A stretch of 64,000 nt of DNA from Sambucus nigra (GCA_949130495.1 OX422221.1:25617917-25681916), one strand, 5' to 3'. Numbered from the stretch's first letter, positions 37,863-51,042 are shown. Numbers and translations: made by a program. The notes: generated by a model from the sequence alone, not told the origin.

Positions 37863-39245
37863 TGATGTGTAGTATATATATGATTTATAAATATTGGTGT
37901 GAATAATATTTATAAGGTAGGTTACCCACACTAAGGCTATCATGGGAGGTTGCGCGATGTGGGTGAATCCCCTAGCTTGAGGATCAGGGCGACTATAGTC
38001 CCCAGGTCATAGCGTTAAGGTTGAGGAATTAGACGCTTTGGGTATGATTCGGTCTCATCACTGTGGGAAACTATGGCCGCCTCGATTACATTTTTGAATT
38101 GTTGTTTTCCAACTTGGGTGACGAGTCGTGTCGGGGTTTTCGGGTGGATGAGAATACTTGGTAATGATAGAACTTAGAGATTTCCCGATGAGTGCCTACT
38201 CGGGAGGATGGTTATCGATCTACGACACGTTTGTGAATGTTGTAATATGATTATACGTATATATGGAGTAGATTTATATGTGGTATTTTATATATATTCA
38301 TGGTACCGAATGTATAGACGATATAACCTATGGTAACCTTAGATGGTATCAAATGAGGAATGGTATTTTTTACGAATTAGTGCGAATAATAATTTATAAT
38401 TCGTATATATGTTGTGAACCATAAATAATATAACTCGTGAGGTTGTTATATGGTATTATATGAGCAATTATTCAATGAAGTTAATGTGATTAATAACTTA
38501 TAACTTGTGTACAAATTCATTTGGGTTGTAATAGTGATTTGTTTTGAGATATTTGTAATGAGACTAGTTATGGGGTATTTAGCTAGATGGGTTAAGTGTA
38601 GTTACGTTAGGCATGCACATTAGCGAGGGGTGAGGTGTACTCAAGGGAGTGTGCGACACTAATTTAAATATGGAGAGCATCCGCATATTTACTTCTTTGA
38701 TTTAAATTCACTTGCTAAATATTTCAAATGTTTTCGGTTCTAATCCTTGCTACAAAAATATTTTCAAAAACCTTTTAGGTGTTCTTCCACAAGGGTGCCA
38801 GACTTGACTCCTTCTTACAGGGTACGTGGCTTCAAGCGAAGTGGAGTGTTGTGGTTTCTTCGATGCTGTCGTTTATCTCATTCGATCATAGATAGGGATC
38901 TCGTTAGTTTTACTTTCGGACTTGTACTTTTATAGTCGGTATTTTCATGTATTGAGATACTTTTATGTTCGCATTTTTGGATGGCTTGTAGTCAATGTTG
39001 TTCGGCAAACTATTACACTTACTTTCTGGCATGTATCGGTTTCATTCTTGTATTTGAGTTACTTGTTGTTTTAGTAGGTTGTTGGGATGGATTAAAAGAT
39101 AATATTTGACATCATCTTAACGAAAGACTAGGTGGTTAGTAATTAATGAATTTACGACAGTGATGCTAAGAATGAACCAAATGAGATACCTCTTTAATTT
39201 GATATAGGACTGATCACCCGATATTTTATTACGTGGGGTGTCACA
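36515..39245 (+). repeat. E3 3' LTR
   Basis: 2731 bp, aligned end to end with 30231-32933. The TA microsatellite at 37827-37858 is longer here and is followed by an extra TACAGTGATGTGTAGTATAT segment absent from the 5' copy. Confidence 0.9.
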
Positions 39246-39919
39246 AATAACTCCCCACTCCTAACCCTAACAACCCCACTTCAAGAGAGTGAGAGAGGAT
39301 CAAAGGCCTACGATGAGGAAGAACATCCTAGGAGGAAGAAGAGAGACCTCTATACACAATCTCAGGCAAGGATTCTCTTGCCAGTCCTATTCAATATGTG
39401 TTATTCCTATATAAATGTAAACTCCATGCTTGGATTTAAAGTTGAATCATGTTTTGATACTGCAGAATTAGAGATTTTTAGACAGTATGGTTCATGGTTG
39501 TATGAATATATACTGTGTTAAAAACCCATAAATTTATCTTGTGAGATTAATGTTGGAGAAACCATATTTGGGAAGAAAGTGGTATAAAATTTTTGTAATT
39601 CGATTATCGGTATAAATTTGATTGTTATAAAAATTAAATAGTTGGAAATATAAAAATGATTTTGGATATGATTAAATTGGTGGATGATACATATGAGGTT
39701 TGGAAATAGCTAGAATTCATGCAGAGCAATGGGGAGATGATGAAATAGGGCCTCTAGTCAATTAGGAGGATGGATGAAAATTTCAATGAAGGAAACTGGG
39801 CATGGAGAGAAGAAGAATAAGCGGACAAGGAAGGGGTGGTTTGAATGACCTAGGAAGTCGTTTATACGAAGATATATATTTATCTATTTACACATTGTGG
39901 TATGCCTCATATGGGAATG
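39246..39919 (+). repeat. X LTR-A, segment 2
   Basis: Continues X LTR-A after E3, starting with the second AATAA, and matches 63231-63955. It contains the hairpin motif ATCTCAGGCAAGGATTCTC at 39359 and reduced copies of the 14-bp palindrome near 39841-39870. It stops at the copia LTR after ATGGGAATG. Confidence 0.88.
39915..39919 (+). repeat. target duplication of copia, left
   Basis: GAATG; the right side at 48417-48421 reads GAAAG, one mismatch. X LTR-B reads TATGGGAAAATGCG near 63947 at the equivalent place. Confidence 0.6.
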
Positions 39920-42159
39920 TGAGAACACACGATATATTGACTTACTTGAGTCTACATATATAGGAGTTCCAACTAGTTTGGATATCTAGACAAAATAGGT
40001 TAGATTTTATGAGAACTCCATCTCCTCAAAGGTTCAAACTCAAAGAAGAAATCTTGTCCAAGAGAATTAACAAAGGGAAGTTATTCAATCTTTAAAACCA
40101 CAAATACGACACAAACTATGCATTATTCAGATCACCTATTTGATCGAATGGTTCTTTAACACTTCAAGTCATTTTAAAATCAATTTAATTCAACTTAAAT
40201 CATTTTATATATTTATAAATAAATTTCAAATGAATTTTGAATTAATTAAAAGTGTTCTGGGTAAAATTTGAATTTTAGAAACTTATTTTGTTTCTGATTG
40301 TTTAACTGGGTAGAATCCAAAATCGCTAGAGAATTCAAGGTAGCCTTTGTAATTATTTTCAAACATGTGTTTTGGCATTCATCTGGTTCGTACATGTGTT
40401 GGTAGCCTATCGATTGGATTTCTGTTTTCTATGAGACACAAAATGTGTACACATTTTCAGCCCTTGGATCAACCTTATCAACGCACTGCATGTGTTGTGA
40501 CTTAATCCTAGTGAACCCAATATAAACCAATCAATGTACATTTAACCCACCGCTAGTGATGAACCGTTGGATTAAAGTCAATTGGTAAAGACTCAATCCC
40601 AACCACATTATTGAGGTTGATGTTCTGGATCCTTCCTCTGTTAGTATGAAAAGGACCCAAGCCGCAGCATTTTGAGACTTTTGCCATTTCGTTAAATCTG
40701 AGAGAAAAGAGAGAGTAGAGAGAGAAAAGAGATAAAGGAGAAGAGGGGGAAAGAAAAGAGAGACATTAGAAGGAATAAACCCTACTTTCTTCATAGTTCA
40801 GGCCTCTGAGTGTGTTCTCCCAAACCAAACACCAAACCTAAAGGTCCCATACACCAGAAAACCCATCTTATTGAGAATTAGATCCTTCTAGGGTTTCGAT
40901 GTCTTTAGTGTTGAGTTTTCGTTTGAAGACCGCTTCAAATCTTTGATTCTCTCAAAACTCATCTCTCAAAGAGACTTAAGTTTCATTCTTGAAAATGAGT
41001 TTTTCTAAAAGAGAACATCTCACGTGATGTTTTCTATTTTCTCTTTTTAGATCTGGTATTTTAGATCTATTATGTTTCAACAAATTTTGAAATAAAATCT
41101 TTTAAGTTTCAAAGTATTTTTCAGATCTAGTAAAGTTCATTGTGTTTCTGATTTTTATCTCATATTTTATGAAATAAGTGTGTACAAAAATAAAAGGAAC
41201 ACAAAGAACTCATGTTAAAGTTTTAAAGGTATAACCCTAGATCCGAGAAAAGAAATTTTATTTCAAAAATTGTTGAATCAGTATCTGCTTGTTAAGTCAG
41301 AATCTGTTTTTTAATAAAGTATACTTCTAGTCTAGTTTGTATCTCAACTGGAGGTTTAACATTTCAAAAATATTTTCAAAATACTGAAATTGTTTAAGAC
41401 CTTGAACCGTCTTCTGAGCAAGGTATCCTTGAGAGCTATGGATAAATAAAAGATCAAGAAGTCTTCGCTTGAAAAATCAACATTAAAAAATAACCTATCA
41501 CTTTAGAACTTTAGTAATTTGTTTGGATTGTTTGTATAATCTTGAGAGGGTGAGTAGCATGTGTTCATGTAGTAGCACATTACAAACACTATCTCACACG
41601 AACACTTAGACACTATGGTTCTGTCGTAGAATCTTGGATTTTGAACCAGTTGCTGGAATCAGAATTCAAAGATAAGGAGATCAAGGAAAAAGAAAAGAAG
41701 CAGTAAAAAAAGATCAGACCAATTTAGATTACCTTTGGAGTGGAGAATCTCATGTAGGTGCATTCTGAACATAGGTTAGGATCTTTGTGGTTTTCTTAAG
41801 TGTTGTAACTTGATTCTTTATTATAGTGGATTTTTGTTTTGTGCCGTAGAGGGCACCGTGGATGTTTTCCTTGTTTTAGGGTTTTACCACAATAAAAATT
41901 CATGTGTATATTTCTTTGAATGTTCTTAACTATTGTTGTGATTGGGACTGCATGGTAACTTTAGTATATGTTTATTAAAAATTAAAAAGAAGGTAACAAA
42001 CTATCAAATTTAATCCATATATTCAGAAAGTCTTTTATAACACATCTTCTGTTTTTTCGAAAAGAGTTTTTCCCAAAAAGTTTATTTGGAGTTTACACAA
42101 TTTATAACAGTTTGTGATTATTCTTGTAAAAAAGCTTTTAACCCTAAAGCGTTTCTTCA
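39920..42159 (+). repeat. copia 5' LTR, 2.24 kb
   Basis: The outer parts match the 3' LTR: 39920-40267 against 47888-48247, and 41989-42159 against 48248-48416. The middle 1721 bp (about 40268-41988), including a GA-rich tract at 40700-40765, has no counterpart in the 3' LTR. Confidence 0.85.
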
Positions 42160-42161
42160 AC

Positions 42162-42173
42162 TGGTATCAGAGG
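42162..42173 (+). promoter_or_regulatory. copia primer-binding site
   Basis: TGGTATCAGAGG, two bases after the LTR end; complementary to initiator tRNA-Met except at the last base. Confidence 0.9.
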
Positions 42174-42244
42174 AGGAACACCTTTTGTGATCCTGAAACT
42201 TGAGAAATTTTTTTCGAAACTTCGATCGGGAAAAATTTCTGAAT

Positions 42245-44611
42245 ATGGAAGAAACATTTGAGAAGTTAGGTAACCTATCCAGACCACCACTCTTTGATGG
42301 AAACAATTTTTCATACTAAAAAGTGCAAATGACTACTTTCATTCAAGGAACCCTGGGTGATAAAGTCTAGGAAATTATTGAAACAGGGTTTGAACATCCT
42401 ACTAAACCTACTTTAGCCACTCATCCAACAAGGATTAAGAAACTTCTCAGTGAATTTACTAAGGAAGAGAAAAAATTGTCTCTAGATAATAACAAATGAA
42501 AGAATGCCATCTTTATGTACATAAACGAGCATGAATTAAAAAGAATATCCATATGTTATACTTATAAAGAGGTATGGTACACTTTAGTCATTGCTCATGA
42601 GGGTGATGAACGTGTCAAAGCTAGAAAAACTTAAATGCTCATTCAGCAATATAACACCCTGATTATGAATGACAATGAATCCTCTGACGCTTTCTACATA
42701 AGGTGAACTTATATTTTTACAAAAGTTCGTGCAAATGGTATAACCTATAGTAGAAAGGAAATTGTTTCTAACATTCTTAGGTTATGGCCATATAAATTTG
42801 ACAACAAGAGATATGATATTGAGCAAATGAATGACCCTGATATGACTCCTGAATTACTTAGCAGTAAACTGAGGACTATAGAATTGGAACTATACTTCAA
42901 AAAGAAATTGACCAGACAGACTAATAAAGCCTATAGTTCAAATGTTGTGTTTTCTTCTAAATTTTCGGTGCCCAAATTGAACACTATAGATTTTGACACT
43001 GACTGTCTTCAAAACTGTGATTTGGAAAACCATGACAATAAAATATCTCTTATGAGTAAGAATTTCAAAAAGATTTTGAAATTTAGAAATGTTGTAGCCT
43101 CTAAACAAGGAAAATCAAATTATCAAGGTAATTAATCTCACAGACCTCATGACAGAGACAATACCAAACACACTTATGACAATAGGAGGAATTATGACCC
43201 CTACAGACCTATACTAGACATAAAAGATGTCAAGTGTCATCGTTGTGGTAAACTTGGTCACTATAATGGTAAATGTCCAACTAGTTTTGATAACAATAAC
43301 AAGGCCAATATGTGTAAGACATGGGATGACTCTATTGATTCTCATGAGAATGAAACTTAGTCAACCCAGATAAATGAGTATTGTATGTCTTTCTTTTCTA
43401 AGATAATATATAATGATGATGTATGCTTGCCTGCTCATGAACTTAATATGCCTGTTGATGTTGTTAATGATCCTGCTGATAATTATGTCCCTATTCCGGC
43501 TAAAAAACTAAGTGTGAGTCAAAGTGAGAATGTTGATGATGAATTGAATGTGTTCGTGAGAAATGAACCTACCAAAAACATAGGGGACACTACACACGAT
43601 GCACATAGTGAGTCTGATGATGACCTGCCTGATTTACATGAATTATACACTAAAATGGATAAGAAGAGTGCTCGCCTAGAAAAAATGATAAAAACCTTAA
43701 GTGAGCATATCGATTTACTTAACCAACCCATTAGGAAGAACACTAAAGATTATAGTGCCCAATCTATTTCTCATGAGACTGAGATTAAGAATTAAACCTT
43801 GAGAGTAAATTCTTTGATTCAAAAGAACCATGAATTTGAACAAAAATACAAGGAAACCCTTATTCAACTAGAAGACTCAAAGCAAAAGGTTTCAAATGTG
43901 TTTAAAAAATGCCTACACTTTGAAACACAAACCAAGTCTTATGAAAAAATTATTACCGAAAGCAAATTTGACTCTGAAGATAAGTCTGGACTAAGATTTG
44001 GAGAAATAGTGCATACAAGTAAGACCAAAGTTTCTCCTCGAAATGTTGCCTTTATAAAATAAGTCCAAACCTTTCAAAATGTTCAAAAAGGTGAACCTAG
44101 TCTCAATGCCTCTCAAACAACACATAATCAGTACAATCAACAGTTGAAACCAAACAATCAGACCAAATACATTTGTCCTTCTACCAGAGACCAAAGATAG
44201 AAACCTAAACCTAATGATGACTGCACTACTATACCCAATAGATCCAAGACAATTTTCAAATACTTTAGCAAGAAAGTCAAGTCCTATACTCATCAGTACA
44301 ATTCCTAATACGATATTTTCGGCCATACTCTTGATGAATGTTTACAAAAAAGGTTATACACCCCAACCTACCAACACTTTAACTACAAAGGAAATCAAGA
44401 AATACTTATGTACTTCTTAGATAGGTACCAAACAACTCTAACTCTAAAAAGAAAATGGGAGGGTCCAATACTAAGAAAAAATCATTTAGAAATACCCCTC
44501 AAACCTTTTCTAAATCAAAAGGTCACAAAATTTTTAAAACAATGCCTATTTGGATTAGAAAAGCGGATCTACTGCCCCATCTCAAGTGAAACATTGTCAT
44601 TTCCTCTTTAA
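42245..44611 (+). pseudogene. gag: copia gag with zinc knuckle and long linker, broken
   Basis: The ATG at 42245 opens MEETFEKLGNLSRPPLFDG, the start typical of SIRE-type gag. Later come RLWPYKFDNKRYDIEQMNDP and one CCHC knuckle, CHRCGKLGHYNGKC, at about 43235-43276. The long linker that follows includes acidic and probable coiled-coil parts (for example KMDKKSARLEKMIKTLSEHI). All recognisable pieces up to about 44611 share one frame, with stops at several points. A frame change lies between about 44611 and 44635, just before protease. Gag would build the particle and bind RNA. Confidence 0.82.
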
Positions 44612-44634
44612 AGGTACAAAGAACTTCAACTGGA

Positions 44635-45690
44635 TTGTATTTGGACTCCGAATGTTCTAAACATATGACTGGAGATGAAATCAAATTGAAGAACAAGACA
44701 GACTTTCTTGGAGGTAGTGTCATGTTTGGAGATGGTATTTCATCTCAGATCATAGGTAAAGGAACATTAAGTGAGCAAGGGCTTCCTAAACTAAATGATG
44801 TTCTCTTAGTTAAAGGTCTGAAAACCAATCTCTTAAGTATATCGCAATCTTGTGACTCCAATCACTTAGTTACCTTCTCTAAAAATTATTGAAAAATTAT
44901 TGATGAAAAAGGTAATTGTATTTTAACAGGAAATAAAAGCCCAAAAAACTGTTACACGGTAATCCCCAATTCTAAATCTTGTAATGTTGCTAGATTAGAG
45001 GATTCTGATCTATGGCACAATATATTGGGACACACAAATTATGATAACCTTAGAAGATTGAGTTCACAATCGATAGTTAGAGGTTTACCTAAAATTAAAA
45101 ATTCTTTTAATCATGTATATGGACCTTGTAAGGAAGGCAAAATAAGTAAATCCCCTCACAAGAAAGTTAAAGGTGTCCTTACTACTAAACCCTTGGAGCT
45201 TATCCACATGGACCTCATGGGTCCCTTAAGAACAGTTAGTTTATGTGGAAACTTTTACATCCTAGTTATAGTGGATGACTATACGAGATATACGTGGGTA
45301 GCTTTTATGAAACAAAAATCCAATACCTTTAATGATTCTTAAGAATCATCTTGAAAATTGAAAATGAGAAGAATACCCAGATATGTCAAATTAGGAGTGA
45401 TATAGGTGGATAGTTCAAGGATTCTGGAATTTCTGAGTATTGCATAACTAATGGTTATAAGAATGAGTTTAACGCTCCCAAAACCCCACAGTAGAATGGT
45501 ATAGCTGAACATAAGAATAGGACTTTACAAGAAATTGATAGTGTTATGTTACATGCTAAGAATCTTCCTTGATATTTTTGGGTAGAAGCTGTCCAAATCG
45601 CGTGTCACATTTTTAATCGTATCTACCTCGGAAAAAATTCCAAAGAAACCTCTTATGAGTTATGGATCCACAAAAAGCCAAAGTTGAAAT
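44635..45690 (+). pseudogene. pol: copia protease and integrase, broken
   Basis: The protease site reads YLDSECSKHMTGDE, with Glu in place of the catalytic-site Gly of D-S-G, so it would be inactive. GAG-pre-integrase follows: LWHNILGHTNYDNLRRLSS with the zinc-binding His pair, then VYGPCKEGK, where Tyr replaces the first Cys. The integrase core starts LELIHMDLMGPLRTVSLCG and VIVDDYTRYTWVAFMKQKS. Its middle (DIGGxFKD, then NGIAEHKNRTLQEI) is in another frame with stops, so at least one frameshift lies between about 45342 and 45684. The order protease-integrase-RT is diagnostic for copia. Confidence 0.88.
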
Positions 45691-47575
45691 ATTTTAAAGC
45701 CTTTTGTAGTATCAGCTATATTTGCAAAGATAGAGAGCAACTTTCAAAATTTGATACCCGAGGAGAAAAGGGAACTTTTCTTGGATACTTGCAAAATAGT
45801 AGGGCTTTGCATGTTTTCAACTATACAACCAAAACTATTATGGAATCAGTTAATGTAATTATAGATGACACGAGTGTTAGAAGAAGTGATAGTTAACCTG
45901 TAGCATTTGATGAGGATGAACGTATTTTACCCACTGATCCTCAAGATGATACTGATTCATTGTCACCTGAGAGTCCCTTTGTACCCACATGGGTTTTTAA
46001 AGATCATCCCACTGAAACCATTTACGATAATCCTTCGAAACCAGTTAGAACTAGATCCCAACTTCGACAAGTGGCATAATTTTCTTATTTTGTTTCTCTT
46101 GAGGAACCCAAAAATGTTAATGATGACCTTACTGACTCATTTTGGATAAATGCTATGCAATAAGAGCTAATCTAAATTAAGAGTCGCGATGTGTGGAATC
46201 TTGTTCCTGGAACAAAAGATTCGAAGGTTATTGGCACAAGATGGATTTTTAAAAACAAAACTGATGAAAATGGGGAGGTCATTAGAAATAAATCTAGGTT
46301 GGTTCCGCAATGATACTTCAAGGTTGAGCGAATTGATTTTGACAAAAAAAATTCACATGTTACTCGTCTAGAATCAGTTCATATCCTTCTTGCCATCTCC
46401 TGTCATATGCAATTCAAATGATTCCAAATGGATGTTAAATCCACTTTCTTAAATGGAATTTTATCTAAAGATCTATACGTAGAACAACCCAAAGGATTTG
46501 TTGATCCAGTACACCCTGACCACGTCTTTAGACTTAAAAAAGTCTTATACGGTTTGAAACCAACTCCTAGAGCTTGGTATGAGAGACTGTCTACCTTTTT
46601 AGTGTCTCACAATTTTGACTATGGCGGAAACGATTAAACATTATTTGTTAGAAAGGAAAATCAACATTTTTTAATCGCACAAGTATACGTGGACGATATT
46701 ATTTTCGGTTCCACCTGTCCTACACAAGTAGATGACTTCTCTGATATCATGTATACTGAATTTCATATGACTTTAATGGGTGAACTACAATTTTTTTTGG
46801 GTTTACAAGTCAAACAATGCAGTGATGGTCTTTTTATTTCCCAATCCAAGTGTGCTGCAGATTTAGTTAAAAAATTTGGCTTACAAAATGCCAAAATTTC
46901 TAGAACCCCCATGAGTACTTCAACTAAACTTTCTAAGGATGATATTGGTAAAAGTGTTGATCCCACTCTTTATAGAAGTATGATAGGAAGTTTGATGTAT
47001 CTTACCACGTCTCGACCTGACATAGCCTTCGTCGTGTGTATCTTTGCTAGATATCAAAGTAACCCTAAAGAATCCCACTTATTAAGTGTGAAAAGGATTA
47101 TTGAACATATTAAGGGTACTTTAAAATTTGATATTTGGTACACAAATGATACAACTAGTTCTATTATAGGATACACCGATGCCGATTTGGCTGGCCGTTC
47201 TGACGATAGTAAGAGAACTTCTGGTGCTTGGTACTACGTAGGCAATAATCTTGTAGGTTGGTCGTGTAAGACGCAGGATTGTATTTGATTATCTAGCGTC
47301 GAATCTGAATATATATAGCAGCTGGTAGTTCTTGTGCTCAATTACTATGGATTAGACAAATTCTTAGTGGTTATGGTCTCACAGAAAAAAAATTAACCAT
47401 GTTTTGTGATAACCAAAGTGCCATTAATATTTCCAAAAATCTTGTAATGCACTCACGAGCTAAGCATATTAATATTAGACATCACTTTATCCGTGACCCT
47501 ATCGAATCCAAAGATCTCATTATTGAATATTTGAACACTCAAAAGCAGCTCACATATCTCTTGTATATTTGAGAA
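45684..47575 (+). pseudogene. pol: copia integrase end, reverse transcriptase and RNase H, broken
   Basis: Begins with the integrase C-terminal region (FKAFCSISYICKDREQLSKF, then GTFLGYLQNSRALHVFN). [61 protein letters not shown], the catalytic YVDDIIFGST with both Asp kept, then MGELQFFLGLQVKQ and RSMIGSLMYLTTSRPDIAFV. RNase H: IIGYTDADLAGRSDDSKRTS, the SVESEY block, MFCDNQSAI and HSRAKHINIRHHFIRD. The 199-codon stretch 46689-47288 is the longest open part. Stops interrupt at about 46635, 47286 and elsewhere. The usual ADIFTKPL ending is eroded. Confidence 0.9.
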
Positions 47576-47887
47576 AAATTGGGTAAGAATAACGTGAGTA
47601 TTGCTTAGGCATTTTACTGTTTATTCCTGATTCTAACTTAACTAATATGCCAATTTAATGTTTATCTTGTTACAGGCATTTCAGACCAGTTGTATATCTT
47701 TTTACTATTTTGTAGGGTATTGGTCTATATATAGTTGAGTGATGTATTTTTTTACCTTATTTTCGGCTCTAAGATGGGAATGGGTAGTTAGAATTTTTGT
47801 TTAGGACACATAGGATTTCTTTTTATTTTGACCCACGAGTTCTGAATACTTAAGGGAGTTTTGACTCTAATATCCAAAGGGGAAGAT
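47576..47887 (+). other. copia 3' untranslated region and polypurine tract
   Basis: About 310 bp with no frame, ending in CCAAAGGGGAAGAT just before the 3' LTR. There is no space for an envelope-like gene. Confidence 0.75.
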
Positions 47888-48416
47888 TGATAACACACTA
47901 TATATTGACTTACTTGAGTCTACATATATAGGAGTTCCAACTAGTTTGGATATCTAGACAAAATAGGTTAGAATTTATGAGAACTTCATCTCCTTAAAGG
48001 TTCAAACTCAAAGAAGAAATCTTGTCCAAGAGAATCAACAAAGGGAAGTTATTCTATCCTTAAAACCATAAATAGGACACACACAATGCAATATTCATAT
48101 AAGCTATTTGCACTAATGGTTCTTCAACACTTGAAGTCATTTTAAAATCAATTTAATTCAACTTAAATCATTATATATATTTTTAAATAAATTTCAAATA
48201 ATTTTTGAATTAATTAGAATTTTTTTTTAAAGTGTTATGGGTAAAATGAAGGTAACCAACTATCAAATTTAATCCATGTATTCAGAATGTCTTTTATAAC
48301 ACATCTTGTATTTTTCGAAAACCATTTTGCCCAAAATTTTATTCGGAGTTTACACAACTTATAACAATTTGTTATTAATCTTATAAACAAGCTTTTAACC
48401 ATACAGCGCTTCTTTA
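47888..48416 (+). repeat. copia 3' LTR, internally deleted (529 bp)
   Basis: Matches both ends of the 5' LTR but joins them at GGGTAAAAT and GAAGGTAACC (about 48247/48248). The missing 1.7 kb probably held the promoter and R region. Confidence 0.85.
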
Positions 48417-49449
48417 GAAAGTGCACTTTTAGTTTGAAGATGTAGAAAATGCTTAATGATAATAAAGTTAGGCCAATAAATTGATTTCAATAATTATGGA
48501 CAAGATAAGTCCTAATGAGTAATGTGAGAAACAATTATTAAGGAGAATAATAATTGAACAGACTAAGAAAGTAGACATATTTAAAGAGAACGAATAATGG
48601 GGTAGCCAATAATTAATTAAAATAAAAAAATTATAATCTAAGAGGATGAAACTTATAGTCTAACGGGGTAGACCACAAGGAATATGCGTTAAACCATTAA
48701 ATGGCCTGAAGAGTTGACAATGGTTATAAAATATTATGACGTATGAATATACACCTAGTTTATGAATATTGTGAAATTAATAATATGAAATCTATCCGGG
48801 GATGAGTACCCACTTTTAGTTATTGAATAGCTTAATGGATTATTCCTTACATGACTGGTTAAAAAATGGAAGTTACAATTTTCATTTTGGTTGAGGATAC
48901 GGGTAGAATTGCTTCTAGACAAGAGGTGATGTACTCATTACATGTGAGCGTCGATGGGGAGGCATGAAATATAAGTTAAATTTCATATTTACTAGTGAAG
49001 GATCCTTGCACACCTCGGGCTCTGACCCAAATTATTAATGTTTTCCCCACCCAGTTACTCTTAATGACATGAATGGCAGCACTGACGATGGATCAGACTT
49101 GCAGTTGCATTGGGCATAGTGGATTTCGCTCCATTGATTGTAGTGTAGATTCTACTTCAGTATTTTTTCATTTTATTTCACACTGGGATTTATACGAGCA
49201 TGTGCCTAAGTGTTTATTTATATAAGTTGTACTTAGCTTTACATTATGTAAACATTGTTGTGATTCAGTTTTTATTATTCAGGTGTTAAAATAATTTTAT
49301 TCTATTATTTTAATTCATTGTGGACTTTAATAAAAATTAAAGAATTTTTTTATTTCTTCAATGCTAGGAATGGTATAAATTGTTGATAAGCCCGATATTT
49401 GGCGTATCGATCCTGGACAGTCTTTACATGAGAAAATGAGGGTTTTATA
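48417..49449 (+). repeat. X LTR-A, segment 3 (3' end)
   Basis: Starts with GAAAG after copia. The last part (GATAAGCCCGATATTTGGCG, then TTTACATGAGAAAATGAGGG) resembles the V LTR end at 4840-4900, and a primer-binding site follows. The final base is uncertain by a few positions because LTR-B runs out of the window. Confidence 0.75.
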
Positions 49450-49451
49450 CT

Positions 49452-49463
49452 TGGTATCAAGGG
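49452..49463 (+). promoter_or_regulatory. X primer-binding site
   Basis: TGGTATCAAGGG, close to the tRNA-iMet complement TGGTATCAGAGC and directly after the LTR end. Confidence 0.75.
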
Positions 49464-51042
49464 ACGATTCAAGTTTCCTTAGGATCAATATTTGAGCATA
49501 TTACATTCTACGTTGCGTCATTTAATGCAGATCCCTATGATTAGGAATCACTGTATTCTTTGCGATTGGTTACTACCCATTAAGTTAAGGGCTTAGTTAT
49601 GTAGAGAGAGCCATAGAGACATTTGTGTGACTCAATTGTTAGAATTTTGTGGTATTTGGGCAATCAAATGCCTAGTAATTTAAGGGAAGACATTTAAAGA
49701 AATTGAGAATATGGTAATGTACACTAATGCATGAGTTAAGGTTAGTTTGTTTAGGCCATGATCCACAATGAGATGGGCATCGGATTATATATAAAATATT
49801 TAGTGGGGGAAGAGACTAGTGATAGCATTAATGGTAAATAAGGTGTTTTCCAACTTTGGAGTGTATGGGATATGTTTTTTTTTATATTGGGAATTAATGT
49901 TCACTTGAGTTTTATTAATACCTTGGATATGATAGACTTTGTATTTGGGGATAATAATGTACCTTGATTGTCGTTGGTGTGGAGGAATATTGTTTCATTA
50001 GTGTATGGATACACAAACATGTATACTGGGAGACTTTCATTTATTTTAGCCTTTTTTTTCTATGTCGGAGTGTGATACTTTTCCTGGGAATGGATTTATA
50101 TTTACAGGGAATATATTAATATTATATGAACTTCTAAGAGTTGTGGTCATGTCTAAAGGACAATGTTGAATAGGAATTTGTGTTCATCGTAGCCGTGAGG
50201 AATTATTGTTATAAATTTTATAGGTGAGCCTAGTTTTGAAACAATAAATGTCAATGGGAAATTAGGTCCTGCAAGAACCTTTAAAAAGTTAAGTAAGCTT
50301 TGGAAAAAAAACATGTGAGTGTGGTTTAAAAAATTGTAACAACACAAGGAGGTAGATATGTGTAAATAAACTCAAATTTATGGAATAAATAGGGCAATGC
50401 TTAGGTGGGAGCAATTTTCTTTTATGTGGGGGAAATTCATTTGTGAGATGACGTGATGATATGATTTGGGAAAGTATTACCTTCACAAGTATAGGCAACA
50501 AAGTAGAAGTAAGGCTATTGATAGATTTTATTATTGAGATTGTATATGATCATGATTAATGTTTTTATTCTGGCGTTGTCATTGAAGTGGTAATGGTTGA
50601 CCTGATTAGCATGGGTATGCCTTTGTAGACTTAGAAATGACTAAGTTCTTTATAAAGTAAATATGGGTAGAGAATGCCCAACGTAGATTATTGTAATTGC
50701 AATGTCGAGCAACGTAGAGCGATTGACTCTAAAGGAGATTGGTATACCTCTTATAAAGGGATAAGTGGTTGATTTGAAAAATAACAAATATTGAAATTTA
50801 CATGAATAACGTAAATGGCTATTTTTATTTTCTCATTTTGTCTTGGGACGATAGATCTCAATAACTGATTAAGCTATGCAGTAGTGTATCGAGAGGGTTC
50901 CTTCTTTCGGTTTCGCTTGCGAGACGTCCCACACACGAAATTAGCTGAAGTCGGGAATTAAGAGAAATTGGATACAAAGATGGTTATTTATTTTTATACA
51001 TACGTATGTGGTGGTATACTTGTGGTATGGATATGCTTGGTA

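Larger units (their letters stand above)
30231..39245 (+). mobile_element. E3: gypsy-type element with 2.7-kb LTRs and a short interior
   Basis: 9015 bp. The LTRs are 30231-32933 and 36515-39245, starting TGTAACACCTCGTAATTTCT and ending GGTGTAACA or GGTGTCACA. It has an AATAA target duplication, a mutated tRNA-iMet primer-binding site and a strong polypurine tract. The 3.58-kb interior is too small for gag plus a full pol (E1 needs about 4.9 kb) and shows no reverse transcriptase or integrase motif. It is most likely non-autonomous, related to Z and W on the opposite strand and distantly to E1. Confidence 0.88.
39920..48416 (+). mobile_element. Ty1/copia element, SIRE/Maximus type
   Basis: 8497 bp. 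LTRs start TGAGAACACACGATATATTG (left) and TGATAACACACTATATATTG (right). The coding order is gag with one zinc knuckle, protease, integrase, RT and RNase H, which defines Ty1/copia. RT motifs such as YVDDIIFGST and MGELQFFLGLQVKQ are those of the SIRE/Maximus lineage, and the long linker between gag zinc knuckle and protease also fits. No envelope-like frame follows RNase H. At least two frameshifts and many stops make it inactive. The right LTR is much shorter than the left. Confidence 0.92.

Noticed and set aside
47576..47887. Envelope-like gene after copia RNase H, as in some SIRE elements
   Set aside because: Only about 310 bp separate RNase H from the 3' LTR and no frame is open.
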